Source: Bacteroidota bacterium (GTDB taxonomy: Bacteria > Bacteroidota > Bacteroidia > B-17B0 > Aurantibacillaceae). Taken from it: a stretch of 64,000 nt of DNA. Position numbers and translations under genes: made by a program. The notes under the pieces were generated by a model that had not been told where the DNA came from, searched no databases, and saw only the letters and a program-made list of their open reading frames with translations. The stretch spans positions 186,001-250,000 of the forward strand of contig JAJNDK010000003.1 of NCBI GenBank assembly GCA_021156365.1. Reading direction: 5' to 3'. Shown one piece after another: positions 36,291 through 44,647 of the stretch (position 1 is the stretch's first letter; every line of letters starts with the position of its first letter).

Positions 36291-37229
36291 ATGGAAAGTA
36301 ATATAATTGGCGACAAAATTGCCAGAGCACGAAAAAAAATGAGCCTTAGCCAGGCCGAATTAGCCGAACAGCTATTTATCAGCCCGCAGGCAGTTGGAAA
36401 ATGGGAACGCGGTGAGTCTATCCCGGACATTGTTACTATTAATAAGCTGGCGAAAATTCTGGGTGTTGACCTTAACTATTTTTCAGAGGACCCGCAATCC
36501 ACCGACGAGGAAACGACTCCTAAAAAGACGAATGACGGTGGCGACACTGAGCAAAGGGTAAAGGAGGAAGCTAATCTGTCCGGCTCCAAACGGGAGTTGT
36601 TGACAAACTTCAGCGGGAGCGACCTGGCAGGAACTGACTTTGCAGGCGTTACCGCACATAAAAGTAAATTTAACGGAAGTGCCTTGCGTGGTGCCGACTT
36701 TTCGGGTGCGAACCTAAGCGGTAGCTCGTTTATGGGCAGCGATGTAAGTGAAGCCAATTTCAACGGAACGAACCTTACGGATTGTACCCTGTCTGCGATT
36801 AACCTTACAGATGCGAGCTTCAACAAAACCATTCTTGTACGCACCGAATTTAGCAGTTCAGAGTTGACACGGACAAAATTCATCGATGCAAAACTGATCG
36901 ATGTAAAGCTAAGCACGATCGACCTCAGAAAGACGATCTTTGAAAACTGCAGCTTTAACGGAGTAGACTTTAAGTCTTCCGATTTAAGTGGGGTATGTCT
37001 TGACGGGCAGACCTTTACTGACGTGAAGTTTGACAATACGGCGATGAAAGACACTACGTTTAAGGACGCAACACTCCAAAATGTTTCTTTTCGCCCGACA
37101 TTTGCCCTGACTAATAAATACTATCGTGCCATCAAAACCATCTGTTTTGACGGTGCAACAATGGATAAGCTGACCTATGCTGCACTCAAAGGCATAGGGG
37201 CCAATTTGTCAAAGGTTACAACTAAATAA
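36291..37229 (+). CDS. XRE-type regulator fused to pentapeptide repeats
   Basis: A 312-residue protein. Residues 6-62 are a Cro/C1-type helix-turn-helix (LSQAELAEQLFISPQAVGKW, then ERGESIPDIVTINKLAKILGV). A polar linker (about 65-95) follows, then about 35 pentapeptide units (roughly residues 95-270) with the A(D/N)LxX/F pattern, as in ALRGADFSGANLSGSSFMG and TNLTDCTLSAINLTDASF. Pentapeptide repeats fold as a right-handed square beta-helix that can mimic DNA, as in Qnr and MfpA. The fusion to a DNA-binding domain is unusual. The gene has a good promoter and is followed at 13 bases by a DrrAB-type exporter, which it probably regulates or works with. Confidence 0.85.
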   Translation: MESNIIGDKIARARKKMSLSQAELAEQLFISPQAVGKWERGESIPDIVTINKLAKILGVDLNYFSEDPQSTDEETTPKKTNDGGDTEQRVKEEANLSGSKRELLTNFSGSDLAGTDFAGVTAHKSKFNGSALRGADFSGANLSGSSFMGSDVSEANFNGTNLTDCTLSAINLTDASFNKTILVRTEFSSSELTRTKFIDAKLIDVKLSTIDLRKTIFENCSFNGVDFKSSDLSGVCLDGQTFTDVKFDNTAMKDTTFKDATLQNVSFRPTFALTNKYYRAIKTICFDGATMDKLTYAALKGIGANLSKVTTK

Positions 37230-37241
37230 ACAGGAGATCAT

Positions 37242-38000
37242 ATGCAAAACACCATTCAAGTGAAAGGACTGCAAAAGTCCTACAGGAACCTTCATGTCCT
37301 GAAGGGAGTAGATTTTGAGGTTGAAAGAGGCAGTATTTTTGCCTTGCTCGGCCCCAACGGTTCAGGCAAAACAACCATTGTCAGGATCCTCACCACCCTG
37401 CTGAAACAAGACAGCGGAAGTGTTATAGTAAACGGTTTTGACGTTTCGTTAAGACCCGACGAGGTTCGGGCTTCGATTAGCCTCACAGGGCAATTTGCAG
37501 CTGTAGACGAGATATTGACCGGGCGGGAAAATGTGATCATGATCGCCAGGCTGCGGCACCTCAAAGATCCACGTCAGGTCGCAGACGATTTGCTTAAACG
37601 CCTGGGTTTGGCAGATGCTGCTGATCGCAAAGCTTCCACATTTTCGGGAGGTATGCGGCGCAGGCTCGATATCGCCATGAGCCTTGTAGGAGATCCGCAG
37701 GTTATTTTTCTCGATGAGCCCACCACCGGGCTCGATCCAGAGGCGCGTATTGAGGTTTGGAAAATTATAAAAGAGCTTGCTGGCAGTGGCACTACAGTGT
37801 TCCTCACTACTCAGTATCTGGATGAAGCGGAACAGCTTGCCGATAAGATCTCCATTCTTCATAAAGGTAGTATTATCGTGAACGGCACATTTGAGGAATT
37901 GAAAAAACAGTTCCCGCCCGCAAAAGTTGAATATATTGAAAAACAGCCGACACTGGAGGAGATCTTTCTTGCAATTGTTGGCACAAAAAATGAAAAATAA
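37242..38000 (+). CDS. ABC transporter ATP-binding protein, DrrA-like
   Basis: A 252-residue ATPase with Walker A (LGPNGSGKTTI), Q-loop (SLTGQFAAVDEIL), ABC signature (FSGGMRRRLDIAMSLVGDP), Walker B (VIFLDEPTTGLDPEAR) and a switch region near TTQYLDEAEQLADKI. The sequence and the order LTGQFAAVDEILTGRENV follow daunorubicin-resistance DrrA proteins, though at about 60-80 residues shorter at the C-terminus, which ends PTLEEIFLAIVG. It starts 12 bases after the XRE-pentapeptide gene and is followed directly by the permease. Export of a hydrophobic drug or lipid-like compound is inferred from the family; the substrate is unknown. Confidence 0.9.
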   Translation: MQNTIQVKGLQKSYRNLHVLKGVDFEVERGSIFALLGPNGSGKTTIVRILTTLLKQDSGSVIVNGFDVSLRPDEVRASISLTGQFAAVDEILTGRENVIMIARLRHLKDPRQVADDLLKRLGLADAADRKASTFSGGMRRRLDIAMSLVGDPQVIFLDEPTTGLDPEARIEVWKIIKELAGSGTTVFLTTQYLDEAEQLADKISILHKGSIIVNGTFEELKKQFPPAKVEYIEKQPTLEEIFLAIVGTKNEK

Positions 38001-38001
38001 A

Positions 38002-38769
38002 ATGGAAACAACTAAGAATTATTTTTTTACGGATATGAATGTTATGTTTGGACGTTCTATGCGCCATGTATTCCGCAGCATGGATACTATTGTAACAGTT
38101 GCCATTATGCCTGTTGCGTTGATGCTGCTGTTCGTCTATGTATTAGGCGGGGCCATTCAAATCGGCACAGACAACTATGTGAATTACCTGTTGCCCGGTA
38201 TATTACTGATGGCCATTGCCAATAGTATAGGGTACACCTGTTTCCGGCTGTTTAATGATGTGCAAAAAGGGATCTTCGAGCGCTTCCATTCCATGCCGAT
38301 TGCGCGTTCTGCTGCGCTGTGGGGACATGTGCTCACCTCGCTGGTGTCCAATGTTATTTCTCTTGTCGTCATCATTCTTGTAGCGCTTATTATGGGCTTT
38401 CGCTCGCCGGCCGGAGTAATGAACTGGCTTGCCGTAGCTGGTATACTTGCGCTGTTTACCCTGGCTCTGACATGGATTGCAGCCATTGCCGGATTGACCG
38501 CAAAATCGCAGGATGGCGCCATTGCAATTGCTTATCCGATCCACTTTCTTCCCTTGATCAGCTCTGCATTTGTGCCAACCAATACGATGCCGGCAAGGGT
38601 TCGTGCTTTTGCCGAAAATCAACCGGTGACTTCGATTATAGAAACCATTCGTGCGCTACTAACAAACCAGCCGGTGGGCAATGACATATGGGCTGCTCTT
38701 GCATGGTGCACCGGCATTATACTCGTGGCTTATGTTTTTGCGATGAGAGCGTATAGAAACCGGGTTTAA
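38002..38769 (+). CDS. ABC-2 type transporter permease, DrrB-like
   Basis: A 255-residue integral membrane protein with six hydrophobic segments in the ABC-2 pattern. It opens with a cytoplasmic VMFGRSMRHVFRSMDTIV segment followed by helices beginning IMPVALMLLFVYVLGGAI, and has the family motif LPGILLMAIAN and a C-terminal region near SSAFVPTNTMP. The ATG at 38002 follows the ATPase stop by one base; another in-frame ATG at 37990 would overlap it. The two subunits should form an exporter. A strong hairpin at 38797-38834 ends the operon. Confidence 0.85.
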   Translation: METTKNYFFTDMNVMFGRSMRHVFRSMDTIVTVAIMPVALMLLFVYVLGGAIQIGTDNYVNYLLPGILLMAIANSIGYTCFRLFNDVQKGIFERFHSMPIARSAALWGHVLTSLVSNVISLVVIILVALIMGFRSPAGVMNWLAVAGILALFTLALTWIAAIAGLTAKSQDGAIAIAYPIHFLPLISSAFVPTNTMPARVRAFAENQPVTSIIETIRALLTNQPVGNDIWAALAWCTGIILVAYVFAMRAYRNRV

Positions 38770-38796
38770 AAAAATTATGTAAAGTGAAATAGCCAT

Positions 38797-38834
38797 AAAC
38801 AAAACATGCCACAGTACTTTGGCATGTTTTGTTT
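38797..38834. terminator. Bidirectional terminator
   Basis: A perfect 15-bp stem (AAACAAAACATGCCA at 38797-38811 with its complement at 38820-38834) and an 8-base loop, ending in a T-rich tract. It separates the DrrB-like gene on the plus strand from the ice-binding gene on the minus strand and suits both. Confidence 0.85.
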
Positions 38835-38876
38835 TATACTTCTGAAACGTAAATTACGGTTGTCCTTCAAAAAGGA

Positions 38877-39965
38877 TTATGGTTGAGCTACTGTGTTTTT
38901 ATCAAGGATAACAGCTGTTTGAGCTAATGCCCTGCCGGTAAGTGATGCTCCTGTTTTTAAAGTAACTCCTGTCTGAGACAATATAACCCCTTTAAATTGA
39001 GCTGTGGTGCCAATTGTTACAGTACCTGCTACCTGCCAGAAAATATTTTTAGCCTGAGCGCCTCCGCTCAGCGTTATTTTTACACCGGAACTAACCGTAA
39101 GGTTTCCTGCGATCTGGAATATCCACACATCAGAGGAGCTTCCTGAAATTATAAGGTTTGTAGGTGCAGTCACATTATTTGTCCATTTATAAAGTCCTTC
39201 TGTTAATGTTTTGCCACCTATATTGCCGCTGCTAAGTTCTGAAAAATCCGGTGAAGTACGTCCTGCAGCATTATTATAAGCAGTGACCATATCGTTTACT
39301 GCAGTTGTAAGATTTATTGATGTGGGGCTTGCCATGTCTGCTGCATATAAATTGCCTGTTACCTGCGCTGAAGTTGCATAACCGGTTGCATTGGTTAAAG
39401 AGAAGCCTGTAATGTAGGATGTTGCTGCCGGGCTTAGTCCTAAATCCCCGGTAATGCTCGACGTAGGGCTGTTATTTATTGCTGTTTTAGCAAGGATAAC
39501 GTAGTTGCCTGCCGTTCCAAGGTTTACAGGTGTCAGGCCGGTTAAATTGCTTCCTGTGGAAAATGTCCAGGAGGTATTAATGGAGAGTGCAATTCCTGCA
39601 GCGCTTTTCATGTCCGTTGTTACAGAAGCAGAATAGGTAGTTCCTGCAGTAAAAGGTGATGTAGGTGTGAAAGTGGCTGTTGTTCCCTGATATGCGACAG
39701 TGCCGCTTATATTCACTGTTCCCTGCTTTAAAGTGAAAGTAGTTGAATTTATTGTTGAAGCATCCATTGCCACATTAAATGTTACGGATACTACTTTATT
39801 AAGGGCAACATTGCTTGCATTGGCAGAAGGACTTTTTGCTGTTATTACAGGGGTTGCGGGAGAAGAAGGGTTTGTGGGTGTGGACGCGTCTTCCTTTTTA
39901 CAGCCTGCTGTAAACAACACAGCTGCTGCTGCAAACACCGAAACCATTTTTTTTAATCTGATCAT
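38877..39965 (-). CDS. Ice-binding lipoprotein (DUF3494) with Ig-like domain
   Basis: A 362-residue lipoprotein with a lipobox (LFTAGC, lipidated Cys22). Residues 40-137 form a bacterial Ig-like domain of the SbsA/Big_5 kind (VITAKSPSANASNVALN, VSVTFNVAMDAST, TYSASVTTDMKSAAG and WTFSTG). Residues 145-360 match the DUF3494 ice-binding family: NLGTAGNYVILAKTAINNSP, SSITGDLGLSPAA, a TAVNDMVTAYNNAAGRT helix, WTNNVTAPTNLIISG, VWIFQIAGNLTVSSG, then NIFWQVAGTVTIGTTAQFKG. These proteins bind ice through a beta-helix face, preventing recrystallisation or attaching cells to ice. Ice binding here is inferred from the family. Confidence 0.85.
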   Translation of the reverse strand: MIRLKKMVSVFAAAAVLFTAGCKKEDASTPTNPSSPATPVITAKSPSANASNVALNKVVSVTFNVAMDASTINSTTFTLKQGTVNISGTVAYQGTTATFTPTSPFTAGTTYSASVTTDMKSAAGIALSINTSWTFSTGSNLTGLTPVNLGTAGNYVILAKTAINNSPTSSITGDLGLSPAATSYITGFSLTNATGYATSAQVTGNLYAADMASPTSINLTTAVNDMVTAYNNAAGRTSPDFSELSSGNIGGKTLTEGLYKWTNNVTAPTNLIISGSSSDVWIFQIAGNLTVSSGVKITLSGGAQAKNIFWQVAGTVTIGTTAQFKGVILSQTGVTLKTGASLTGRALAQTAVILDKNTVAQP

Positions 39966-40185
39966 TTTTGTTTTTATTAATTCCCGCTGCTGGCGGACAG
40001 ATGTGAATAATTTTCACTGTACAAAGATGAGCAGCATTGCTGTTTTTGTGTTACACAAGTATAGAAAAGCGTTGTATAATTCACATATCATGTGCTTTTA
40101 TGGTCGCGGTTGAAAAGACGTCTATTTCGAAGAACAGTTCCCGGTCTGAATAGTTTACTGTATAGCTGTAAAATCGATAATTTCG

Positions 40186-41248
40186 TTATTTTCTCTTTAA
40201 TTCATCAAATAATACAGATAATCCTTTTTCGGCCTCTTCAGACTGTACGTTAACAAAGAAAATATATGCACGATCAGTGTCCTTGCAAATAAATACCTGT
40301 GAAAGGAAAGTTCCGGGATTCCCTTTGTGATATGAATATTTTAAGTTTGTCTGCTCATCAATATAGACCTGCCACCCAAAAGAAAATTCAGGTAAGCCAT
40401 AATGCATGTAATTAAATTCTCCGGCTGTGAATAATTTAGATTTTCCTAAAAGTCCCCGCAACTGCATTTGAATAAATTTTGCATAATCAGGTAAGCTCAC
40501 ATTAACATTCCCTGCGGACGACAACCAGTTGAGTTTATAGTTTTGATCCGGCATCTCGGGTATCAGGTTGGCATCGTGTCCCCAGGGTTGTTTTTTATCA
40601 ATATTGTTGGGTTGACCAAAACCAAAATTCATATCCAATTCCTTACCTAATTCATAAACCAATGTTTTGTAGTCTTTACCCGTGACCTTTTCAAGCATTA
40701 AACCAACAGCAACATAACCGGGATTGGACCAATGCGTAATTTTGGTTGCGGTATCAGGGCTTTGTCTTAAAATCCAGGACATAAATTCGTAACGCTGCGT
40801 TTTTTCATCTCCTTTGATCTCTTTTTCAGTTGGAGCTTCATTAGTGTATGTCCAACTCAATAGCTTTGCACGGAACGTCAAAAGATCCTGTAAAGTCAGA
40901 TCATAATAGGCCGGATTGCTTTTTTGTTTCAGTTCAGGATATAAATCGAAAAATTTTGTGCTGTACTTTATCTTTCCTTGTTTAACGAGGCGCTGCAAGA
41001 TAGCTTGTTATTGTTTTTGTGTTTGACCCGATACGAAATCTGTCGTTTATCCGGGCCTTAGCATTAGTATTTATATTTTGAACGCCTGATACGCCGAATT
41101 CTATAACTTTATCAGAGGAGATCACCGCGTATGCCAGTTCCGGAATTTTATATTTTATCCTGATGCTGTCAGCTAAATTACCGGTTGTCTGCCCGGTTGA
41201 AACGGTGTATGTGATAAACAATATGAATGTTGCGAAAATTCTATTCAT
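40186..41248 (-). pseudogene. Serine hydrolase (beta-lactamase fold), split by a frameshift
   Basis: Two minus-strand frames make one gene. The first starts at ATG 41248 with a signal peptide and reaches the catalytic SxxK (Ser-Asn-Thr-Lys in FRIGSNTKTITSYLAA), then stops after a few residues. The second continues LVKQGKIKYSTKFFDLYPEL in another frame and ends at 40186 with the later motifs, including HWSNPGYVAVGLM and the SYHKGNPG segment. Homologous hydrolases run straight through this point (SYLAA then RLVKQGK), so two bases appear to be missing, or one added, near 40985-41000. Intact length would be about 353 residues. It may be a true loss of function or a sequencing error. Confidence 0.75.
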
Positions 41249-41397
41249 TGCCCGTGGTTTAATGTATACAAAATATACTTCTTTTATAATAAATCCTTTA
41301 GGAACGAAAAAACTCTGTCCTGTCAACAGACTCTAACAGCTTAACATTGGCTAAATGAACTGCGATCCACGATTTTTTTTATTGATATCAGGTAACA

Positions 41398-42774
41398 TTA
41401 CAACCTCAGGCCAATCACTAAAATATCATCTACTTGTTCCGTTCCTGCCCTCCAGTTTTCAATGAAGTTATCTAAGAACTGTTCCTGTTCTTTCATTTGA
41501 ATATCCTGGATTTCTAATAGAATTTCTTTGAATTTTTTTGTCATTAATTTTTTTCCTGAAAGTCCGCCAAATTGGTCAGCATAACCGTCTGTAAAAATAT
41601 AAATGGTGTCTCCTTGGGTTAATTGTACTTCGTTCGTGTCAAATTGTTGAGTATCTTCTGTAAAACCGCCAATAGCCGTTTTGGTTGCTTTTAGTTCTTC
41701 AACATTTGACGAACCATTACGAACAATCCATAGCGGGCGATTAGCGCCGGCATATTTTACAACTCTACTTTCTATATCTATTGCACATATAGCAATGTCC
41801 ATACCATCTCTTGTAGATTCAGTATGCTCAGATTGACGTAAAGATGTTTTGATCCCTTTATTTAAAATATTTAAAATAACAGAGGTGTCACTGGTTTGTG
41901 AAACTGCATCTTCTAACTTTTCAGATCCAACCATGCTCATAAGTGCTCCCGGTACACCATGACCGGTACAGTCAGCAGCGGCTATGAAAACAAGAGCGTT
42001 TTTTTTATGAAAGTAATAGAAATCTCCGCTGACAATATCTTTAGGTTTAAAAAGGACAAAACTGTTTGGCAGAGCAGAATAAATATCTTCTTTTTTTGGA
42101 AGTCTTGCCTGTTGTATCCGTTTGGCGTAGTTTATGCTGTCAATTATTTCATGATTTTTCTCTTCAAGTAATCGCTTCAGCTTGTCTTGTTGGTTTAAGG
42201 TATAATAGATGCTTATGAAAATTAAAGTAGTAACAGAAATAAGATTCATTAGAAAAAAAACAGTGATAAATGTTTCAGAAATTTCAGGTTTAAATTTTTT
42301 AGCAACGTAATCGTTTAGAATAAATGCAATGAAAAGAGCTGCGATGTATGCTAAGAAGCATTTTATCGCGTCCTTTCGTTTAGGAAAAAAAAACAGTGCT
42401 CCAATGGGCGATAATACGGCCCAAATAATGACTACACTTGATGTGATAAATCCGCCTAAGCTGAGCTGTAATAAAAAAGGCAAAAATAGAACCAATAGAA
42501 TTTGACTTTTGTAAAAGAAGTCATATTTCTTGTTTTTGATAAACAACAGGATGCTTAAGGCTGAGATTATTCCATATACAAAGGGGATTGATCCCGATAA
42601 GATCAAACCATTCAAAAAGTAGATCGCACCCCACAATAATCCTGCAAGAGCAAAAAGGCAGGACAATAGAAGAAGAGTTGATTTTCTCAGACGTTCCTCA
42701 TCCGTATCATGACTTTGTGCCGCTGATTGCAGGAGAAGAGTTAATTTATTTAATATGCGTTTATCTTTATTCAC
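41398..42774 (-). CDS. Membrane SpoIIE-family serine/threonine phosphatase
   Basis: A 458-residue protein. The N-terminal half has about six membrane helices (residues 30-195). A short coiled coil (QDKLKRLLEEKNHEIIDSI) links to a PP2C-like phosphatase domain of the SpoIIE/RsbU type: SGDFYYFHKKNALVFIAAAD, DCTGHGVPGALMSMVG, TRDGMDIAICAI, YAGANRPLWIVR and TIYIFTDGYADQFGG, which hold the metal-binding acidic residues. Enzymes of this family dephosphorylate anti-anti-sigma factors or similar partners. No partner-switch genes are adjacent. The protein probably senses a membrane or envelope signal. Confidence 0.85.
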   Translation of the reverse strand: MNKDKRILNKLTLLLQSAAQSHDTDEERLRKSTLLLLSCLFALAGLLWGAIYFLNGLILSGSIPFVYGIISALSILLFIKNKKYDFFYKSQILLVLFLPFLLQLSLGGFITSSVVIIWAVLSPIGALFFFPKRKDAIKCFLAYIAALFIAFILNDYVAKKFKPEISETFITVFFLMNLISVTTLIFISIYYTLNQQDKLKRLLEEKNHEIIDSINYAKRIQQARLPKKEDIYSALPNSFVLFKPKDIVSGDFYYFHKKNALVFIAAADCTGHGVPGALMSMVGSEKLEDAVSQTSDTSVILNILNKGIKTSLRQSEHTESTRDGMDIAICAIDIESRVVKYAGANRPLWIVRNGSSNVEELKATKTAIGGFTEDTQQFDTNEVQLTQGDTIYIFTDGYADQFGGLSGKKLMTKKFKEILLEIQDIQMKEQEQFLDNFIENWRAGTEQVDDILVIGLRL

Positions 42775-42860
42775 TTTTTGTCCGGATAAAAATAGACTTT
42801 AATTTTCAAAATCAAATTGATTTATAAATTAATGAATTAGATTTGTGTGAATTCTAAAAG

Positions 42861-42886
42861 AAACGCCGGATATTCAGGCGTTTTTT
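42861..42886. terminator. Intrinsic terminator between the SpoIIE gene and the VOC operon
   Basis: A 7-bp stem AAACGCC/GGCGTTT with a short loop and a T6 run on the plus strand. On the minus strand it lies 79 bases after the end of the VOC gene and is followed by TTCTTTT, so it could serve that operon. Confidence 0.6.
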
Positions 42887-42964
42887 GTTTGGCCCCTACC
42901 ACTTTGATTTATTGAATTTTATTGATGATTTTGAGCGGATTAGAACGTTGACTAGATTTATACG

Positions 42965-43390
42965 TTATTTTTCTTGGTCAAACTTGACCATCCATTCAAT
43001 ACCGAATTTATCTCTAAACATAGCAAAATAAGTGCCATCCGGATTTTCGTCAATAGGCATTTCAATTTGCCCGCCTGCTGAAAGTCCATTAAATAACTTG
43101 TAAGCCTCTTCTTTACTTTCAGCAGTAATTGCAATTTTACTTCGATTCTCGTTTTCATTTACTCGCCCCATAATTTCCAGAATATCATTTGCAAATAAAA
43201 AGTTTTGTCCAATAGGCAATGCAATGTGCATTATTTTATGAGCCTCTTTATCCGATATTGGAAATTCCTCACTTGCAATGTCTTTGAATCGGATAATTTT
43301 TGAGAACTCTCCGCCAAACACAGATTTGTAAAAATTGAATGCTTCTTCGGCATTTCCGTTGAAGTTGATGTGTGGATTAATTTGTGCCAT
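42965..43390 (-). CDS. PhnB-like VOC (glyoxalase fold) protein
   Basis: A 141-residue single-domain protein of the PhnB/3-demethylubiquinone methyltransferase-like VOC family. Markers are INPHINFNGNAEEAFNFYKSVF, then KIMHIALPIGQNFLFANDI, a beta-alpha repeat around SKEEAYKLFNGLSAGG, and the closing DKFGIEWMVKF. The fold is that of glyoxalase-type metal enzymes and related binding proteins; no specific reaction can be assigned. It is the last gene of the ArsR-controlled operon at 42965-44642 (44 bases after the VOC lipoprotein gene). Confidence 0.85.
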   Translation of the reverse strand: MAQINPHINFNGNAEEAFNFYKSVFGGEFSKIIRFKDIASEEFPISDKEAHKIMHIALPIGQNFLFANDILEIMGRVNENENRSKIAITAESKEEAYKLFNGLSAGGQIEMPIDENPDGTYFAMFRDKFGIEWMVKFDQEK

Positions 43391-43435
43391 TGTATTTATT
43401 TTAATTGTTAGTTTTAAAATGTATTTTTTTGATTT

Positions 43436-44041
43436 TTATTTGAGTTCTGATAAAATCAATTTTTTCTGTTTTAATGTGTTTTTCATTGCCTTATCTCTAA
43501 TTTTTGGGTCATCGCTGTTAATAAGGGTAAAATATTCAACAGGAACTACTTGCCACGATAAACCATATTTGTCTTTACACCAGCCACAGGAACTTTCTTC
43601 GCCACCATTAGCAGTCAATGCAGTCCAATAATAATCAACCTCTGCTTGGTCTTTGCAGTTAATGACAAACGAAACAGATTCATTAAATTTGAAAAATGGA
43701 CCTGCAGCCAAAATACTTAATTCCATATCTGCAATTTCGATAATGGCTGTTTCAAAGTCTCCTCCACCTGCTTCTGGTGGATTTTTATATTTGCGATGCT
43801 CTTTCAAATTACCGTCTTTAAATATTGATAAATAGTAATCCGCTACTGCTTTTGCATCTTTTGTCTCAACCCAAAGGCAAGGGGTTATTTTTTGTTTAAT
43901 CAAATCCGTTTTGTTTGTCAAAGTTTGATTAGCTGTTGTATCAATTTTACTGTTATTGTGAGTATTCTGTTGAGAATTTCCACAACCCATTACATTAGCT
44001 ATCACTAATACTGTCAAAATTTTAACTATATACTTTCTCAT
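43436..44041 (-). CDS. VOC-family lipoprotein (PhnB-like)
   Basis: A 201-residue protein with a signal peptide and lipobox (NVMGCGNSQ, lipidated Cys20), a polar linker of about 30 residues, and a PhnB-like VOC domain. Markers are KITPCLWVETKDAKAVADYY, FETAIIEIADMELSILAAGP, FKFNESVSFVINCKDQAEVD and KDKYGLSWQVVPVEYFTLI. Family members are normally cytoplasmic; export to the envelope is a difference worth noting. It sits in the ArsR operon between the AHSA1 remnant and a second VOC gene. Confidence 0.8.
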   Translation of the reverse strand: MRKYIVKILTVLVIANVMGCGNSQQNTHNNSKIDTTANQTLTNKTDLIKQKITPCLWVETKDAKAVADYYLSIFKDGNLKEHRKYKNPPEAGGGDFETAIIEIADMELSILAAGPFFKFNESVSFVINCKDQAEVDYYWTALTANGGEESSCGWCKDKYGLSWQVVPVEYFTLINSDDPKIRDKAMKNTLKQKKLILSELK

Positions 44042-44045
44042 TGCG

Positions 44046-44259
44046 TTATTTTTTTAGAGTTGATAATAAATTTTCTAATTCGTTCAAAGTCATTGCAAAC
44101 CCTTCTTTAAAGCCCATTTCTATCATCTTTTTGGTCCAAAATTTCCGGTTTGGTAAAAGCATCCCATACCAATGAAAGCCCGGCGGCAAATTCTTTTGTA
44201 ACAAATACCGTTTTTGCTGTTTTGTCAACGGTAAGTTCTAATGGCAAATTGTTTTTCAT
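44046..44259 (-). pseudogene. AHSA1/SRPBCC-domain gene with an internal deletion
   Basis: Reading the minus strand from ATG at 44259 gives the start of an AHSA1/SRPBCC protein: [20 protein letters not shown], then [20 protein letters not shown], followed by a stop after ten more codons. In another frame the last part of the same family appears: [20 protein letters not shown], then LLSTLKK. The middle of the family (about 90 residues) is missing, and the two ends are joined out of frame near 44128-44136. The gene therefore looks like a deletion remnant rather than a functional protein. ArsR-SRPBCC-VOC is a common operon order in Bacteroidota, and the position between the ArsR gene and the VOC genes fits. 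Confidence 0.8.
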
Positions 44260-44312
44260 TTTTTATTGATTTAATAGTTAATTGTTTTTTTATTAGTCAC
44301 GCCAAGGCGTGA

Positions 44313-44642
44313 CTACATCGCGGTCTGTTTTTTTAATGTTAGTAATACTTCGTCCAATTGACTGAATTGAGTTTCCAGGATGTGCTTGAGCTTGGCAACC
44401 CACTTGTCAATGTCTTTCACTTTGTTGGCATTGATGTGATAATAGATCTCCCTTCCTTTTTGTTCGTGTTTTACCAGCTCACATTCAGTAAGAACCTGGA
44501 TATGTTTCGAAACCGCTTGTCTGCTCGTCATAAATTCTTCGGCCAGCGCATTGGGCGTCATGGCCCGTGCCGCTAACAAAAGCAATATAGCCCTTCGGGT
44601 AGGATCGGCTATTGCCCAAAATACATCTCGTCTTGTTTCCAT
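44313..44642 (-). CDS. ArsR-family transcriptional repressor (SdpR-like)
   Basis: A 109-residue protein with a winged helix-turn-helix: METRRDVFWAIADPTRRAIL, then the recognition region MTPNALAEEFMTSRQAVSKHI, a wing near HEQKGREIYYHINA, and a C-terminal amphipathic helix (IDKWVAKLKHILETQF). The ATG at 44642 is used; an upstream TTG at 44651 would lie inside the operator. No metal-binding Cys cluster is visible, so it is not an arsenic or metal sensor by motif. The operator and promoter at 44648-44694 overlap perfectly, indicating autorepression. It heads the operon that runs to 42965. Confidence 0.9.
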   Translation of the reverse strand: METRRDVFWAIADPTRRAILLLLAARAMTPNALAEEFMTSRQAVSKHIQVLTECELVKHEQKGREIYYHINANKVKDIDKWVAKLKHILETQFSQLDEVLLTLKKQTAM

Positions 44643-44647
44643 TATTT

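Noticed and set aside
37242-38769. Possible identification of the ABC pair as a specific drug-resistance determinant
   Set aside because: The family resemblance is to DrrAB exporters in general. The substrate cannot be read from the sequence, so no resistance phenotype is claimed.
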